From NCBI GenBank assembly GCA_052388275.1, contig JBQTII010000036.1:1-64000 (forward strand): a stretch of DNA of 64,000 bases. Reading direction: 5' to 3'. The position numbers were made by a program, and so were the translations under genes. The DNA is from JBQTII01 sp052388275. GTDB taxonomy: Bacteria > Actinomycetota > Actinomycetes > Sporichthyales > Sporichthyaceae. Positions 8,475 through 16,627 of the stretch are shown here, piece after piece. The notes beneath the pieces were generated by a model. That model made no database searches. It was not told the DNA's origin and saw only the letters and a list, made by a program, of their open reading frames with translations. How positions within the stretch are numbered: the first letter of the stretch is position 1; every line of letters begins with the position of its first letter.

Positions 8475-9287
8475 ATGACCACCGCAGCGCCCATCACAGA
8501 CTCCTACCAGGGCGGGAGCGGTAGCCCGCTGGTGCTGCTGCACGGCATCAACGGTTCCTGGCGGATCTGGCGCCCGGTGCTGGCGGGCTTGGAGGAGCGG
8601 CACGCGGTGTTCGCTCCCACGTTGATCGGGCACCGGGGGGGCCCCGAGCTGGCACCGGGTCCGAACGGCATCTCACCGATTGCGGATGACCTGGAGGCCC
8701 GTCTGGACGCTGCCGGGATCGCTAGGGCCCACCTGGTCGGCAACTCCCTGGGCGGCTGGCTCGCGCTGGAGTTGGCCGCGCGGGGGAGGGCGACGTCCGT
8801 GGTCGCCTTCGCCCCGGCCGGGACCTACTCCAAAGACCGCGACCTGCGCCGGGTCGGGACCTTACTGAAGATGGCCAAGCGCAGCGCGGGTAACAAGAGC
8901 GTGCACAAGCTGATGGCCAACCCGCGCTACCGCAAGGTCTTACTGCGCAGCGCCATGGAGCGCGCCGACCTGATCCCCGCCGAGGACATGATGGGGATGA
9001 GCCTGGATCTGCAGGCCTGCACGATGCTCGACGGCCTGCTTGCCTCGTTGGCGGTCACCGGTCCGACCCGCGCGCTGGCGATCCCTTGCGACACTCCGGT
9101 GCGGATCGTGTGGCCGGTCAAGGACCGCACCATTCCCTTCACCCGGTACGGGCAGCCGTGGACCGAGGTGATTCCGCACGCCGAACTCATCATGGTCTCC
9201 GGCGTCGGGCATGTACCCATGTACGACAACCCGACCCTGGTTGTGCGAACCATTCTGGAGTTCACCGATCGGGTGGACGCCCAATGA
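8475..9287 (+). CDS. Alpha/beta-hydrolase (lipase/esterase-like)
   Basis: A 270-residue alpha/beta-hydrolase. The oxyanion region is LLHGINGSW near residue 20, the nucleophile elbow is GNSLGGW near residue 88-94, and the C-terminal acid and base fit the KDRTIPF and GHVPMYDNP segments. The substrate is unknown; position behind WS/DGAT suggests an acylglycerol or another lipid ester. ATG 8475 is supported by GGGAGG at 8462-8467. It is 41 bp downstream of the WS/DGAT gene and likely in the same transcript. M. tuberculosis also has an esterase (lipQ) after its WS/DGAT gene, though orthology is not shown here. Confidence 0.85.
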   Translation: MTTAAPITDSYQGGSGSPLVLLHGINGSWRIWRPVLAGLEERHAVFAPTLIGHRGGPELAPGPNGISPIADDLEARLDAAGIARAHLVGNSLGGWLALELAARGRATSVVAFAPAGTYSKDRDLRRVGTLLKMAKRSAGNKSVHKLMANPRYRKVLLRSAMERADLIPAEDMMGMSLDLQACTMLDGLLASLAVTGPTRALAIPCDTPVRIVWPVKDRTIPFTRYGQPWTEVIPHAELIMVSGVGHVPMYDNPTLVVRTILEFTDRVDAQ

Positions 9288-9367
9288 CCTGCGAGGCCCG
9301 GCCTGCCTGCGACCCTCAGTAGGGTCTAGCCCGCACCTGAACGTCCATCAACCGCGGAGGATTGCTG

Positions 9368-10162
9368 ATGTCGAGCAAGGATTACGAGCTCACCGGATCA
9401 CAGGGCGCCATCGTCGTGCGGCACCACTCGCCGATGGGCGCCAACCGCGTCGTCGTGCTCGCCCACGGCTTCGGTGAGCACTCCGGCCGCTACGCCCACG
9501 TCATCGACCGACTGGTCGCCGATGGCGCCGAGGTCTACGCGCCGGACCACCGTGGCCACGGGCGATCCGCGGGTCCGCGTGCGGTGGCCGATGACGTCGA
9601 CGCGATGGCTGCGGACCTGCACCTGGTCGTCCTGAGCACCCAGGACGACAATCCCGGCCTGCCGGTCGTGCTGCTCGGGCACTCGATGGGTGGGCTGATG
9701 GCGATCCGCTACGCGCAGATCTACGGCGGGTTGTCCGCGCTCGCGCTCTCGGGTCCGTTCCTCGGCAACCCGATGATGGCGCCGCTGCTCGACATGGACC
9801 CGCTGCCCGACATCCCGATCGACCCGTCCGTGCTTTCCCGTGACCCCGCGGTGGGGGAGGCCTACGCCGCTGACCCGCTCGTTTACCACGGCCCGTTGAT
9901 CAAGGCGAGCCTGGTCGGCCTGTTCGGCGGTGCGGAGAAGGTTGCCGCGGGCCCGAACCTCGGGTCGCTGCCGGTGCTGTGGATGCACGGCGAAGGTGAC
10001 CAGTTGGCGCCGTATGACAGCGCGAAGGTCATCGCGGACAAGGTCTTCGGGAGCAACGTCGTCGCGAGGTCCTACCCGGGCGCGCAGCACGAGATCCTGA
10101 ATGAGACGAACAAGGCCGAGGTTCTGGACGACCTGGCGAGCTTCCTCGGCGACGTCGCCTGA
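9368..10162 (+). CDS. Monoacylglycerol lipase
   Basis: The 264-residue serine hydrolase closely follows the monoglyceride lipase pattern known from Rv0183: LAHGFGEHSGRY near the N-terminus, the DHRGHGRSAG loop, the nucleophile elbow GHSMGG (Ser about 105), Asp in GEGDQLAPYDSAK, and the catalytic His in GAQHEILNE. It should release fatty acid and glycerol from monoacylglycerol. ATG 9368 has GGAGG at 9356-9360; an upstream TTG at 9362 is less likely. The 80-bp gap before it contains a TAGGGT that could be a -10 element, so it may be transcribed separately from the lipid synthesis operon. Confidence 0.9.
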   Translation: MSSKDYELTGSQGAIVVRHHSPMGANRVVVLAHGFGEHSGRYAHVIDRLVADGAEVYAPDHRGHGRSAGPRAVADDVDAMAADLHLVVLSTQDDNPGLPVVLLGHSMGGLMAIRYAQIYGGLSALALSGPFLGNPMMAPLLDMDPLPDIPIDPSVLSRDPAVGEAYAADPLVYHGPLIKASLVGLFGGAEKVAAGPNLGSLPVLWMHGEGDQLAPYDSAKVIADKVFGSNVVARSYPGAQHEILNETNKAEVLDDLASFLGDVA

Positions 10163-10190
10163 CGAACCTTCGGCTCCCCGCTTCACCTGC

Positions 10191-10220
10191 GTGCCCGCTC
10201 CGGTTGTCTGGGGCGGGCAC
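10191..10220. terminator. Hairpin after monoacylglycerol lipase
   Basis: Arms GTGCCCGC (10191-10198) and GCGGGCAC (10213-10220) enclose a 14-nt loop, 28 bp after the lipase stop and just before the convergent toxin gene. There is no clear T-run, as is common for actinobacterial terminators. Confidence 0.5.
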
Positions 10221-10244
10221 TCCCATTGCTGCAAGGTCGTGAGA

Positions 10245-10589
10245 TCAGAATTCGAGCAATAGGCCGACGGCCCGCTTGATGCGGTCGATGTCAGCTGACG
10301 GCGCTCGGCCGATGCGGTGCACGAGGCGAGCCACCGAAACCGACTTGATGTCCTCCGCTTTGGCGTAGCTGGTCTCGGTCAATCCGCTCGGCCCGGATTC
10401 CACCTCGATGTGCGTGGGAAGGCTCCGACGGGTGGTGGTCATCGGGACCACGATCACCAGTCCGGCTCGACTGGCGTTCATTCGGTCTGCCGACATGACC
10501 ACGGCAGGTCGGCGGTCACCCTGCTCGTGCCCGATCGGGGTCCCGAAGTCGGTCAACCAGATCTCGCCGCGCAGTGGCGGCGCGGTCAC
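10245..10589 (-). CDS. MazF/PemK-type toxin (type II toxin-antitoxin)
   Basis: A 114-residue protein of the MazF/PemK family, ribosome-independent or -dependent mRNA endonucleases. The fold signature is clear: RGEIWLTDFG at the N-terminus, GHEQGDRRPAVVMSA, IVVPMTT and a C-terminal helix. It is read from GTG 10589, which overlaps the antitoxin's TGA (GTGA), typical of tightly coupled toxin-antitoxin pairs. The longer ORF upstream is rejected because it runs back into the antitoxin gene. Cleavage specificity cannot be predicted. Confidence 0.9.
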   Translation of the reverse strand: MTAPPLRGEIWLTDFGTPIGHEQGDRRPAVVMSADRMNASRAGLVIVVPMTTTRRSLPTHIEVESGPSGLTETSYAKAEDIKSVSVARLVHRIGRAPSADIDRIKRAVGLLLEF

Positions 10590-10822
10590 GATTCGTCCGC
10601 GAGCGCGGGCGCTTCGTTGGCGCGCTCGGCCTGCAGCTCTGCCCACGCCGGCGCATCGGCAGCGAGTGTCGTGTAGCCCTGCTCGAAGGCTTCCCAGAAC
10701 AGCGCCTTCTCATAGGCAGCGAGCGCGGCTGCGACGACGGCCTGCTGTTGCATGCCGGTGCGCTGTGCCAGCTCGGCGGCCAGCAGACGCGTCTGTTCGC
10801 TGACCCGGATCGTCGTGCTCAT
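10586..10822 (-). CDS. Antitoxin partner of MazF-type toxin
   Basis: A 78-residue protein directly upstream of the toxin gene, overlapping it by 4 bp. The N-terminus STTIRVSEQTRLLAAELAQR has the ribbon-helix-helix pattern of MazE/VapB-like DNA-binding antitoxins, and the C-terminal half is acidic and Ala-rich, as expected for a flexible toxin-neutralising tail. ATG 10822 is preferred; GTG 10831, adding three residues, is also possible. Two nested inverted repeats immediately upstream (10833-10860) suggest autorepression by the antitoxin or the complex. Confidence 0.85.
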   Translation of the reverse strand: MSTTIRVSEQTRLLAAELAQRTGMQQQAVVAAALAAYEKALFWEAFEQGYTTLAADAPAWAELQAERANEAPALADES

Positions 10823-10832
10823 GATCTGCACT

Positions 10833-10860
10833 CTACTGTTTAGTAGACTATTTGGTCTAC
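10833..10860. promoter_or_regulatory. Toxin-antitoxin operator
   Basis: Two overlapping inverted repeats lie just upstream of the antitoxin start: CTACT/AGTAG (10833-10837 and 10842-10846) and GTAGAC/GTCTAC (10843-10848 and 10855-10860). The stretch is markedly AT-rich against the surrounding GC-rich DNA. This fits an autoregulatory ribbon-helix-helix operator overlapping the promoter. Confidence 0.55.
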
Positions 10861-10873
10861 AAAATCGAGCCGT

Positions 10874-11740
10874 TCAGTTCTGGCCGTTGACCAGCGTGTG
10901 GCGCAGGGGAGAGCCGGCAAACGTGCCGAGCATCTTGAGTTCGGCGGCAAAGAAGGAGAGTTCCTCCAATGCGCGGGCCAGGCCCGGCGAGGCAGGGTGG
11001 CCGTCGACCTCGGCGTAGAACTGGGTCGCGGTGAACTGGCCGTCGACCATGTAGGACTCCAGTTTGGTCATGTTCACCCCGTTGGTCGCGAACCCGCCGA
11101 GCGCCTTGTAGAGCGCGGCCGGCAGGTTGCGGACGCGGAACACGAAGCACGTCACGACGTCCGGAGCGTCCACCGCGACGACGGCGCTTTCGCGGGCGAG
11201 CATCACGAAACGCGTGGTGTTGTGGGCCTCGTCCTCGACGCTTCTCTCGAGGATCTCCAACCCGTAGAGGGCGGCGGCGGGCTCAGGGGACAGGGACGCG
11301 GCGCTCGCGTCCCCGGCCTCGGCGATCTCGCGGGCCGCGCCCGCGGTGTCACCCGCGACGATCGGCCGCAGGCCCAGGCGACGGATCACCTTGCGGCACT
11401 GCCCGAGCGCGTGCACGTGGCTGTGCACCGTGCGCAGCGTCTCGACCGGGGTGCCGGGCAGCACCAGCAGGTGGAAGTGGATCGCCAGGAAGTGCTCCCC
11501 GACGATGTGCAGCCCGGAGTCCGGCAATAGGTGGTGGATGTCGGCCACCCGGCCCGCGACCGAGTTCTCGATGGGGATCAGCGCCCGCTCCACCTCGCCA
11601 TCGACCAAGGCGGAGAAGACGTCCTCGAACGTCGCACACGGCGCCGTGGGGTGGTCGGGCCAGGCCTGAGCGCAGGCCAGCTGGGAGTTCGAGCCGGGTT
11701 CGCCCTGGTAGGCGATGGTTCCGGGAGCTGAGTCGGTCAC
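10874..11740 (-). CDS. pheA: Prephenate dehydratase
   Basis: The 288-residue enzyme converts prephenate to phenylpyruvate in phenylalanine synthesis. Residues about 5-185 form the catalytic domain: IAYQGEPGSNS at the start, the ALIPIENSVAGRV motif and SLSPEPAAALYGL. The C-terminal ACT domain (about 200-280) has ALYKALGGFATNGVNMTKLES, the Phe-binding ESYMVDG region included, so feedback inhibition by phenylalanine is expected. GTG 11740 is selected because the dehydratase fold begins there. It is a housekeeping gene sitting between the toxin-antitoxin pair and the carotenoid oxygenase, with no functional link to either. Confidence 0.93.
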   Translation of the reverse strand: MTDSAPGTIAYQGEPGSNSQLACAQAWPDHPTAPCATFEDVFSALVDGEVERALIPIENSVAGRVADIHHLLPDSGLHIVGEHFLAIHFHLLVLPGTPVETLRTVHSHVHALGQCRKVIRRLGLRPIVAGDTAGAAREIAEAGDASAASLSPEPAAALYGLEILERSVEDEAHNTTRFVMLARESAVVAVDAPDVVTCFVFRVRNLPAALYKALGGFATNGVNMTKLESYMVDGQFTATQFYAEVDGHPASPGLARALEELSFFAAELKMLGTFAGSPLRHTLVNGQN

Positions 11741-11796
11741 GCCGCCATTCTCTCGGATGCGGCGAGTGTGCGCGGCAGCGTCGCCGTGTCGGAAGG

Positions 11797-13245
11797 TCAA
11801 CCCACCCGGTGGTCCGCGTAGTACTGCGCGTGGAAGTTGAACGGCAGGTGGTGTGGAAGCTCCGCGCGGCCGATCTCACTGAGGTCACTCGCGTCGAGCA
11901 CCAGCAGGAACGAGCGCCCATCGTGGGAGTCCAGCACGGTACTGAGCAGCACGCCGTGATCCTCGGCGCCGGCGTCAGGGCGAGGCACGAAGATCGGCTC
12001 GCCGGGGTAGCACCCGTTCTCCTGCCAGCTCACGGTTGCACCGGTGTCCACGTCGGTCTTGATGATCGAGTCGAACCAGTCGCTGTCGTCGCTGGTGTAG
12101 GCGACCCCGTAGACCGTCGAATACGCCTTGGTGTTGTGGGCGTCGTTGATTCGCGGGAACTCCATCCGGACGTTGGCGATCTGCCGTTCGATCGCCGGAC
12201 CACCGGCAAGGGGGAGGCGGTAGCGCCGTGGCCGGCCCCAGAACGCGGGGCGGTGGTCGGGGTCGCGCAATTTGTCGAGCTCGAGGTCCCACACGGCCTG
12301 CGGGGATTCTGAGGCGACGAGGTCCAGGACGATCTCCCCAGCTTGCTCGTAGGCGTTGATGGTGTGCCAGAAGAAGAACGACTTGGCGGCGTGCCGGCTC
12401 ACCTCGCGCCCGGTGCGACGGTCGATGACCACGAAGCTCGCGCCGAGTTGCGGCTTCCAGATCAGGCACTCGCTGAACTTGCCCGAGCGCACGATCGCAG
12501 GCACCGAGTACTGCAAGGGCTGCAGCGGAAGCACGACATAGTTCTCGGTCATCGCGAAGCTGTGCATGTACTCGGCCGGCCGTGAAGCTGCGGCCGAACC
12601 GATCCGACGGCGCGTCAGATCGCGGCCCACCGCATCGATCCGGTGCTCGTTGCGCACCCCGATCCGGGTCACCAGGGTGACCATCTCGCTACCGGGAGCC
12701 GGGTCGAACTGCATGTGGTCGTAGAGCATGTGCGAGTCGCGGGGGGTGTGCCCGAAGTCGGCGAAGCCTTTGCTCTCCAAGGTGTCCGGATCGAACTCGA
12801 TCGGGCAGGGCGCCTCGGTGGCGACGAAGTACCGCTCGCCAAAGCGGGCGATGTTGATGTTCGGTTCAAAGTGCGCGTCGGCGTCGAAGATGGACATCAA
12901 CCGTTTGCCCAGACGCCGGCACGGGTCGGTGTTAACCGTGACGTTCGTGCGGAAGCGTCCGGCATCGGCGTCGGCCTTGCGCGGGGTCTGCAAAAAGCGA
13001 TTGGCGTAGGACACCGTGCCGCCGGTGAAGGTGAACACGTTCAGCATCCCGAGCCCGTCGAACCAGTGGCCGAACGACGTCGAACCGATCTCGAACTTGG
13101 CCGGGGTGGCCCGCATGAACGAGCCGGTGAGCCAGGCCGGGAACTCACCGCGGATGGGCAGTTCGGGAATGCGGACCTCGGTGTCCAAGGACGTGTGGCC
13201 CTGCAGTCGGGTGCCGGCGGTCTGTAGCCGGATGGTGGACGTCAT
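11797..13245 (-). CDS. Carotenoid cleavage oxygenase (RPE65 family)
   Basis: This 482-residue protein has the seven-bladed propeller family's four iron-ligating histidines in the right contexts: His177 (YDHMQFDP), His228 (EYMHSFAMTENY), His294 (FFWHTINAYE) and His472 (LPFNFHAQYY). It should cleave a double bond of a carotenoid, apocarotenoid or stilbene/lignin-type substrate with O2. The substrate cannot be deduced. ATG 13245 follows GGAGGCGAGAG. A TetR gene lies directly upstream on the same strand, and a perfect palindrome sits in its promoter, so repression by that TetR protein is likely. Confidence 0.92.
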   Translation of the reverse strand: MTSTIRLQTAGTRLQGHTSLDTEVRIPELPIRGEFPAWLTGSFMRATPAKFEIGSTSFGHWFDGLGMLNVFTFTGGTVSYANRFLQTPRKADADAGRFRTNVTVNTDPCRRLGKRLMSIFDADAHFEPNINIARFGERYFVATEAPCPIEFDPDTLESKGFADFGHTPRDSHMLYDHMQFDPAPGSEMVTLVTRIGVRNEHRIDAVGRDLTRRRIGSAAASRPAEYMHSFAMTENYVVLPLQPLQYSVPAIVRSGKFSECLIWKPQLGASFVVIDRRTGREVSRHAAKSFFFWHTINAYEQAGEIVLDLVASESPQAVWDLELDKLRDPDHRPAFWGRPRRYRLPLAGGPAIERQIANVRMEFPRINDAHNTKAYSTVYGVAYTSDDSDWFDSIIKTDVDTGATVSWQENGCYPGEPIFVPRPDAGAEDHGVLLSTVLDSHDGRSFLLVLDASDLSEIGRAELPHHLPFNFHAQYYADHRVG

Positions 13246-13301
13246 CTCTCGCCTCCGCGCCAGGTCGTAGTGAGGTTGTCGGCTAGCCTGGCCGCACCCA
13301 G

Positions 13302-13314
13302 TTGACAATGTCAA
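13302..13314. promoter_or_regulatory. Palindromic operator over -35 of carotenoid oxygenase
   Basis: TTGACA-A-TGTCAA is a perfect 13-bp palindrome. On the minus strand its TTGACA is also a consensus -35 hexamer, followed 18 nt later by CAGGCT as a possible -10. A repressor bound here would block the promoter. The neighbouring TetR gene (13346-13957) is the obvious candidate. Confidence 0.55.
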
Positions 13315-13345
13315 TCTCTCGACCGCGCGATTTCCGCGGGCCGGC

Positions 13346-13957
13346 TTAGAGGGCGACCATCGCCCGAAGTACCTGGCGGGCGGTCGTCTCGCGAGAGGAG
13401 TCCGTGAGGTCGCTCAGTGCATCCGGATGCAGGACAGAGAGTCCGTGCACCGTCGCCCACGCCAGGGTCGCCAGCTCGTTCATCGGGCGATGCGGTTGCC
13501 ATCCGTCGGCCATGGCAACGCGGACGGCGGCCGTGAGAACCCCGACCGCATGTCCGCGGGCGGCGACCAGTTCGGCGCTGCCCGCGCCGAGGTCAGGGCG
13601 GGCGATCAGCCAGAACAAGGCTGGTCTGGCCGTCGCGGTGCGGATGTAGGTCACCCCCATCTCGGCCAGGGTCTCGCGGCCGTCAGCGCCTGCGGGCATG
13701 GCGTCGCGCGTGCGGACGATGGCATCTTCAAGCAGCTGGTACCCGCGCACCGCCAGCGCAGTGAGCAGGCCCTGCCGGTCGGTGAAGGCGAACCCGGGGG
13801 CCTGGTGCGAGACCCCGACCCGGCGCGCCACCGCGCGCAGGCTGATCTCCGTCGAGCCGCGTTCGACGATCTCGGCCTCGGCGGCGTCCAGTAACCGCAC
13901 GGCCAGTGCGCTGTGCGCACTCAGCTCCGGGCGGGGTGGGGAATCCAGGTCCGTCAC
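13346..13957 (-). CDS. TetR-family transcriptional regulator
   Basis: A 203-residue TetR-type repressor. The N-terminal helix-turn-helix spans about residues 18-65 (AEAEIVERGSTEISLRAVAR, then VGVSHQAPGFAFTDRQGLLTAL). The C-terminal ligand domain carries the WHG-like pattern common in actinobacterial TetR proteins (WATVHGLSVLHPDAL). It starts at GTG 13957 and lies 100 bp upstream of the carotenoid oxygenase on the same strand. The ligand is unknown; the oxygenase substrate or product is a reasonable guess. Confidence 0.88.
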   Translation of the reverse strand: MTDLDSPPRPELSAHSALAVRLLDAAEAEIVERGSTEISLRAVARRVGVSHQAPGFAFTDRQGLLTALAVRGYQLLEDAIVRTRDAMPAGADGRETLAEMGVTYIRTATARPALFWLIARPDLGAGSAELVAARGHAVGVLTAAVRVAMADGWQPHRPMNELATLAWATVHGLSVLHPDALSDLTDSSRETTARQVLRAMVAL

Positions 13958-14014
13958 CAGCCCAGTATCGCGCCGGGCGTGGGCGCGGTGGTGAATGAAC
14001 CCGGCGGCGCCGGA

Positions 14015-15238
14015 TCAGCCGGTGATGTCGCGGCCGATGAGCTGGCGGGCGATGACCCAGTTCTGCAGTTCGTTGGCGCCCTCGAAGATCTCCAGCACCT
14101 TCGCGTCGCGGTACATGGTCTCCAGTCGGCAGGTGGCGCCGGTTTCGCCGACCTCGCGGGAAAAGCCGTAGCCGCCGTGGATCTGGATGGCGTCACGGAC
14201 CATGTCGACGGCCAGCCGGGTCCCAAAGGCCTTGGCCATCGCGGCCTCGGGCTCACCCGTCGGGTCGCCGGCGTCCAGGCGCATTGCGGCCTTCTGGTAG
14301 AGCGTGCGGGCGCACTCGATCTCGGTGGCGCGCTGGGCCATCACGAACTGCCAGTGCTGCAATCTTCCCAGGGGTCCACCGAAGGCCTGCCGGGTGCGCA
14401 TGTGCTCGATGGCGAGGTCCAGCGCGGCTTGGGCGACGCCGACCCCGGCGGCAGCGACGCCGATCCGGCCGCGAACCAGGCAGGAGAACGCGACCGCGAG
14501 CCCATGCCCGGGCTTGCCCAGGACGTGCGCGTCCGGGACGAAGACGTCGTCGAAGATGATGTCGGCGGTGATCTGGCCGCGGTGACCCATCTTCAGATCC
14601 GGGCGCCCGATCCGCAGGCCTGGGGAGTTCTTCAGGTCGATGAGCAGTTCAGTGGCCCGGTTGCCGTCGCGACACAAGATGGTCCCGTAGTCCGCGACGA
14701 TGCTGTTGGTGATCCAGCGCTTGCGGCCGTTGACGATGAACCCGCCATCGGTCGCTACGGCGACGGTCTGCAAGACCTCGGGCCGCAGGTCGCTGCTGGC
14801 GTCAGGCTCTGAGGTGGCGAAGGACATCACGCACTTGCCGCTGATCATCCCCGGCACGATCCGGTCATAGATGTCCTCGCGTGCGAAGGACATGGCTTGC
14901 GGGACGAGGATGCACTGTCCGTCGTAGACGCCCGCCATCGAGGAGGAGTGGTAGGCGATCTCCTCGGTGACGGTGCAGGTCCCGAGCATCGGGTAGGTCA
15001 AGCCGCGCCCGTGCTTGGCGCCGAACGGCACCGCGAACAGCCCGGCGTCGGCCATGGCGCGGAAGGCCTCCCACGGGAAGCTGTCCACGGATTCCTCGCG
15101 GGTACCGATCTCGGCTGCGTAGGGCGCGACTGTCTTCTCCACTGCGAGGCGGGTCTCGGCGCGCAGTTCGACGGTCTCGGCCGGCAGCCAGAGGTCGTGC
15201 CACATCCGGTCCTGGGTGCGCGGTGGCGCGGTCGTCAT
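14015..15238 (-). CDS. Acyl-CoA dehydrogenase
   Basis: A 407-residue FAD-dependent acyl-CoA dehydrogenase, forming a 2,3-double bond in an acyl-CoA. The order of segments is typical: helical N-domain, MSFATSEPDASSD in the beta-domain, GRKRWITNS, GHRGQITADIIFDDVFVP, and the C-terminal AIQIHGGYGFSREVGETGATCRLETMYRDAKVLEIFEGANELQ region. The GGYGFSRE and EIFEGANE segments place the flavin loop and a possible catalytic Glu. ATG 15238 overlaps the stop of the TetR gene (ATGA) and has GGAGG upstream; the ORF extension further 5' is the TetR gene in another frame. The substrate is unknown. Confidence 0.9.
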   Translation of the reverse strand: MTTAPPRTQDRMWHDLWLPAETVELRAETRLAVEKTVAPYAAEIGTREESVDSFPWEAFRAMADAGLFAVPFGAKHGRGLTYPMLGTCTVTEEIAYHSSSMAGVYDGQCILVPQAMSFAREDIYDRIVPGMISGKCVMSFATSEPDASSDLRPEVLQTVAVATDGGFIVNGRKRWITNSIVADYGTILCRDGNRATELLIDLKNSPGLRIGRPDLKMGHRGQITADIIFDDVFVPDAHVLGKPGHGLAVAFSCLVRGRIGVAAAGVGVAQAALDLAIEHMRTRQAFGGPLGRLQHWQFVMAQRATEIECARTLYQKAAMRLDAGDPTGEPEAAMAKAFGTRLAVDMVRDAIQIHGGYGFSREVGETGATCRLETMYRDAKVLEIFEGANELQNWVIARQLIGRDITG

Positions 15239-15876
15239 CGCTCGTCCTCCACAGGTGTGACCTCGAGCAGGGTCTCGGCAAGGGCGATCCACATGCTCAG
15301 GTGTCGGTCCGCCTCGGGGTCGCGGGGGTCGAAGGTGTAGGTCATGGCGACCCCGCGCATGCTGGTGAACAGGATCTCGCGGACCAGGCCGAACTGAGGA
15401 TGGGCGGCGAGTTCGGGCCCGTACATCACCGCGATGGAGGTACGCACGGCCGCGCCGAGGCGTTGCTCCTCGGGGCGCAGCGTCTCCCGCAGGTCGCCGC
15501 GGGTGCGTGCAGCGGTCCAAATCTCCACAGCGGCCCAGAAGTAGGGCTGGCGGAACTGTTCCCAGAGCAGCTCGGTCGCGCGGACGATTCGTTCGCGGCC
15601 ATGCAGGGCACCGAGGATCTCGGTGAACAGGCGCTCGGTCTCCTGCATGCGGGTCACTGCCAGGTGCTGCGCGGCGGCAATGAGCAGGGCGTCGCGGGAG
15701 GGGAAGTGGTGCAGCAGCCGGCCCCGGGAAACCCCGGCCCGGGCCTGGATCGCCAGCGTCGTGGTGGCGGCGTAGCCCTGTTCGGCCAGGCAGTGCACGG
15801 CCGCGTCGAGGATCAACGCGCGGCTGTCGGCCGTGCGATCGACGCGCGTGCGCGGGGTGCCCGCGGGCTGGGTCAC
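15235..15876 (-). CDS. TetR-family transcriptional regulator
   Basis: The 213-residue regulator has a clear TetR DNA-binding domain at about residues 15-62 (RALILDAAVHCLAEQGYAAT, then ARAGVSRGRLLHHFPSRDALL) and a helical ligand domain. It is translated from GTG 15876 with GAGGAGG upstream. Its stop overlaps the start of the acyl-CoA dehydrogenase gene, so regulator and enzyme are co-translated; this is usual for autoregulated fatty-acid-type TetR proteins that sense acyl-CoA. Repeated GTCAGCC half-sites at 15915 and 15931 lie in its promoter. Confidence 0.88.
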   Translation of the reverse strand: MTQPAGTPRTRVDRTADSRALILDAAVHCLAEQGYAATTTLAIQARAGVSRGRLLHHFPSRDALLIAAAQHLAVTRMQETERLFTEILGALHGRERIVRATELLWEQFRQPYFWAAVEIWTAARTRGDLRETLRPEEQRLGAAVRTSIAVMYGPELAAHPQFGLVREILFTSMRGVAMTYTFDPRDPEADRHLSMWIALAETLLEVTPVEDER

Positions 15877-16140
15877 GTCCGGCCTCCTCGACGCGACCGG
15901 GCGGCCGCTTTCCCGTCAGCCTAACTAACGGTCAGCCGTGACTTCCCCGAGGCGGGGCCGCGCCGGACCCGAAGTACCCCTCGGGCGGCTCTGGGATATC
16001 CCGATCGGCAGGGCGAACACCCCCGGCGGGCGATGTGATGGGATGCACATATAGCGGATGCTGCTCGGGCCGTCATTCGTGGTGAATGCCCACGCCCGAG
16101 TGCGCGGCCGATCAGACTTCTCACCCAAGGAGCACAGCAC
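15877..16140. promoter_or_regulatory. Divergent promoter region between TetR and SCP2 genes
   Basis: This gap of 264 bp contains no credible gene. Direct repeats GTCAGCC at 15915-15921 and 15931-15937 flank a TTAGTTAGGCT-like -10 region for the TetR gene (minus strand). A perfect 10-bp palindrome, GGGATATCCC, lies at 15993-16002. AAGGAG at about 16128-16133 is the ribosome binding site for the SCP2 gene. Confidence 0.4.
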
Positions 16141-16539
16141 ATGGCTTTCTTCGCCGACGCCAATGAGGTCGACAAGTACATCGGCGGGGTCTTCCGGGCT
16201 GCCGCCGAGCACCCGGAGTCCGGCCCGAAGTTCAAGGCCGCCAACCTCAACATGAAGGTCATCTACACCGACCCGGACGTCGAAATGAACATCTTGATGC
16301 GAGACCCGATGCAGGTCATCCAGGGCCCGGTCGATGACGAGCCGGACGTCACGCTGATCATGCGTGCGGACACTGCGGACAAGTTCTGGCGCGGGGAGTA
16401 CAACCTCGCCGTCGGCATGGCCAAGGGTGAGGTCAAGGCCAAGGGCCCGGTCAACAAGATCCTCAAACTGGTCCCGCTGACCAAGCCGCTGTTCCCGATG
16501 TACCGCGAACTGATCGCGGAGAAGGACGCCCAGGCCTGA
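16141..16539 (+). CDS. SCP2-like sterol/lipid-binding protein
   Basis: A 132-residue single-domain protein resembling sterol carrier protein 2: an N-terminal helix, a strand region (MKVIYTDPDVEMNILM), the DVTLIMRADTADKFWRGEYN motif that closes the hydrophobic tunnel, and a C-terminal helix. Such proteins bind acyl-CoA, fatty acids or sterols in the cytosol. No catalytic domain is attached. The alcohol dehydrogenase, P450 and redox partner genes follow on the same strand, so it may present a hydrophobic substrate to them. Start ATG 16141 is fixed by AAGGAG. Confidence 0.85.
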   Translation: MAFFADANEVDKYIGGVFRAAAEHPESGPKFKAANLNMKVIYTDPDVEMNILMRDPMQVIQGPVDDEPDVTLIMRADTADKFWRGEYNLAVGMAKGEVKAKGPVNKILKLVPLTKPLFPMYRELIAEKDAQA

Positions 16540-16627
16540 GCTCCGACGCTCACCTCCCTGCCGGGTGCCCGCCTGCGCGGCACCCGGCAGTGCCCCTCCT
16601 GCGAGTGCGTGAAAGTGAGGCCCCATC

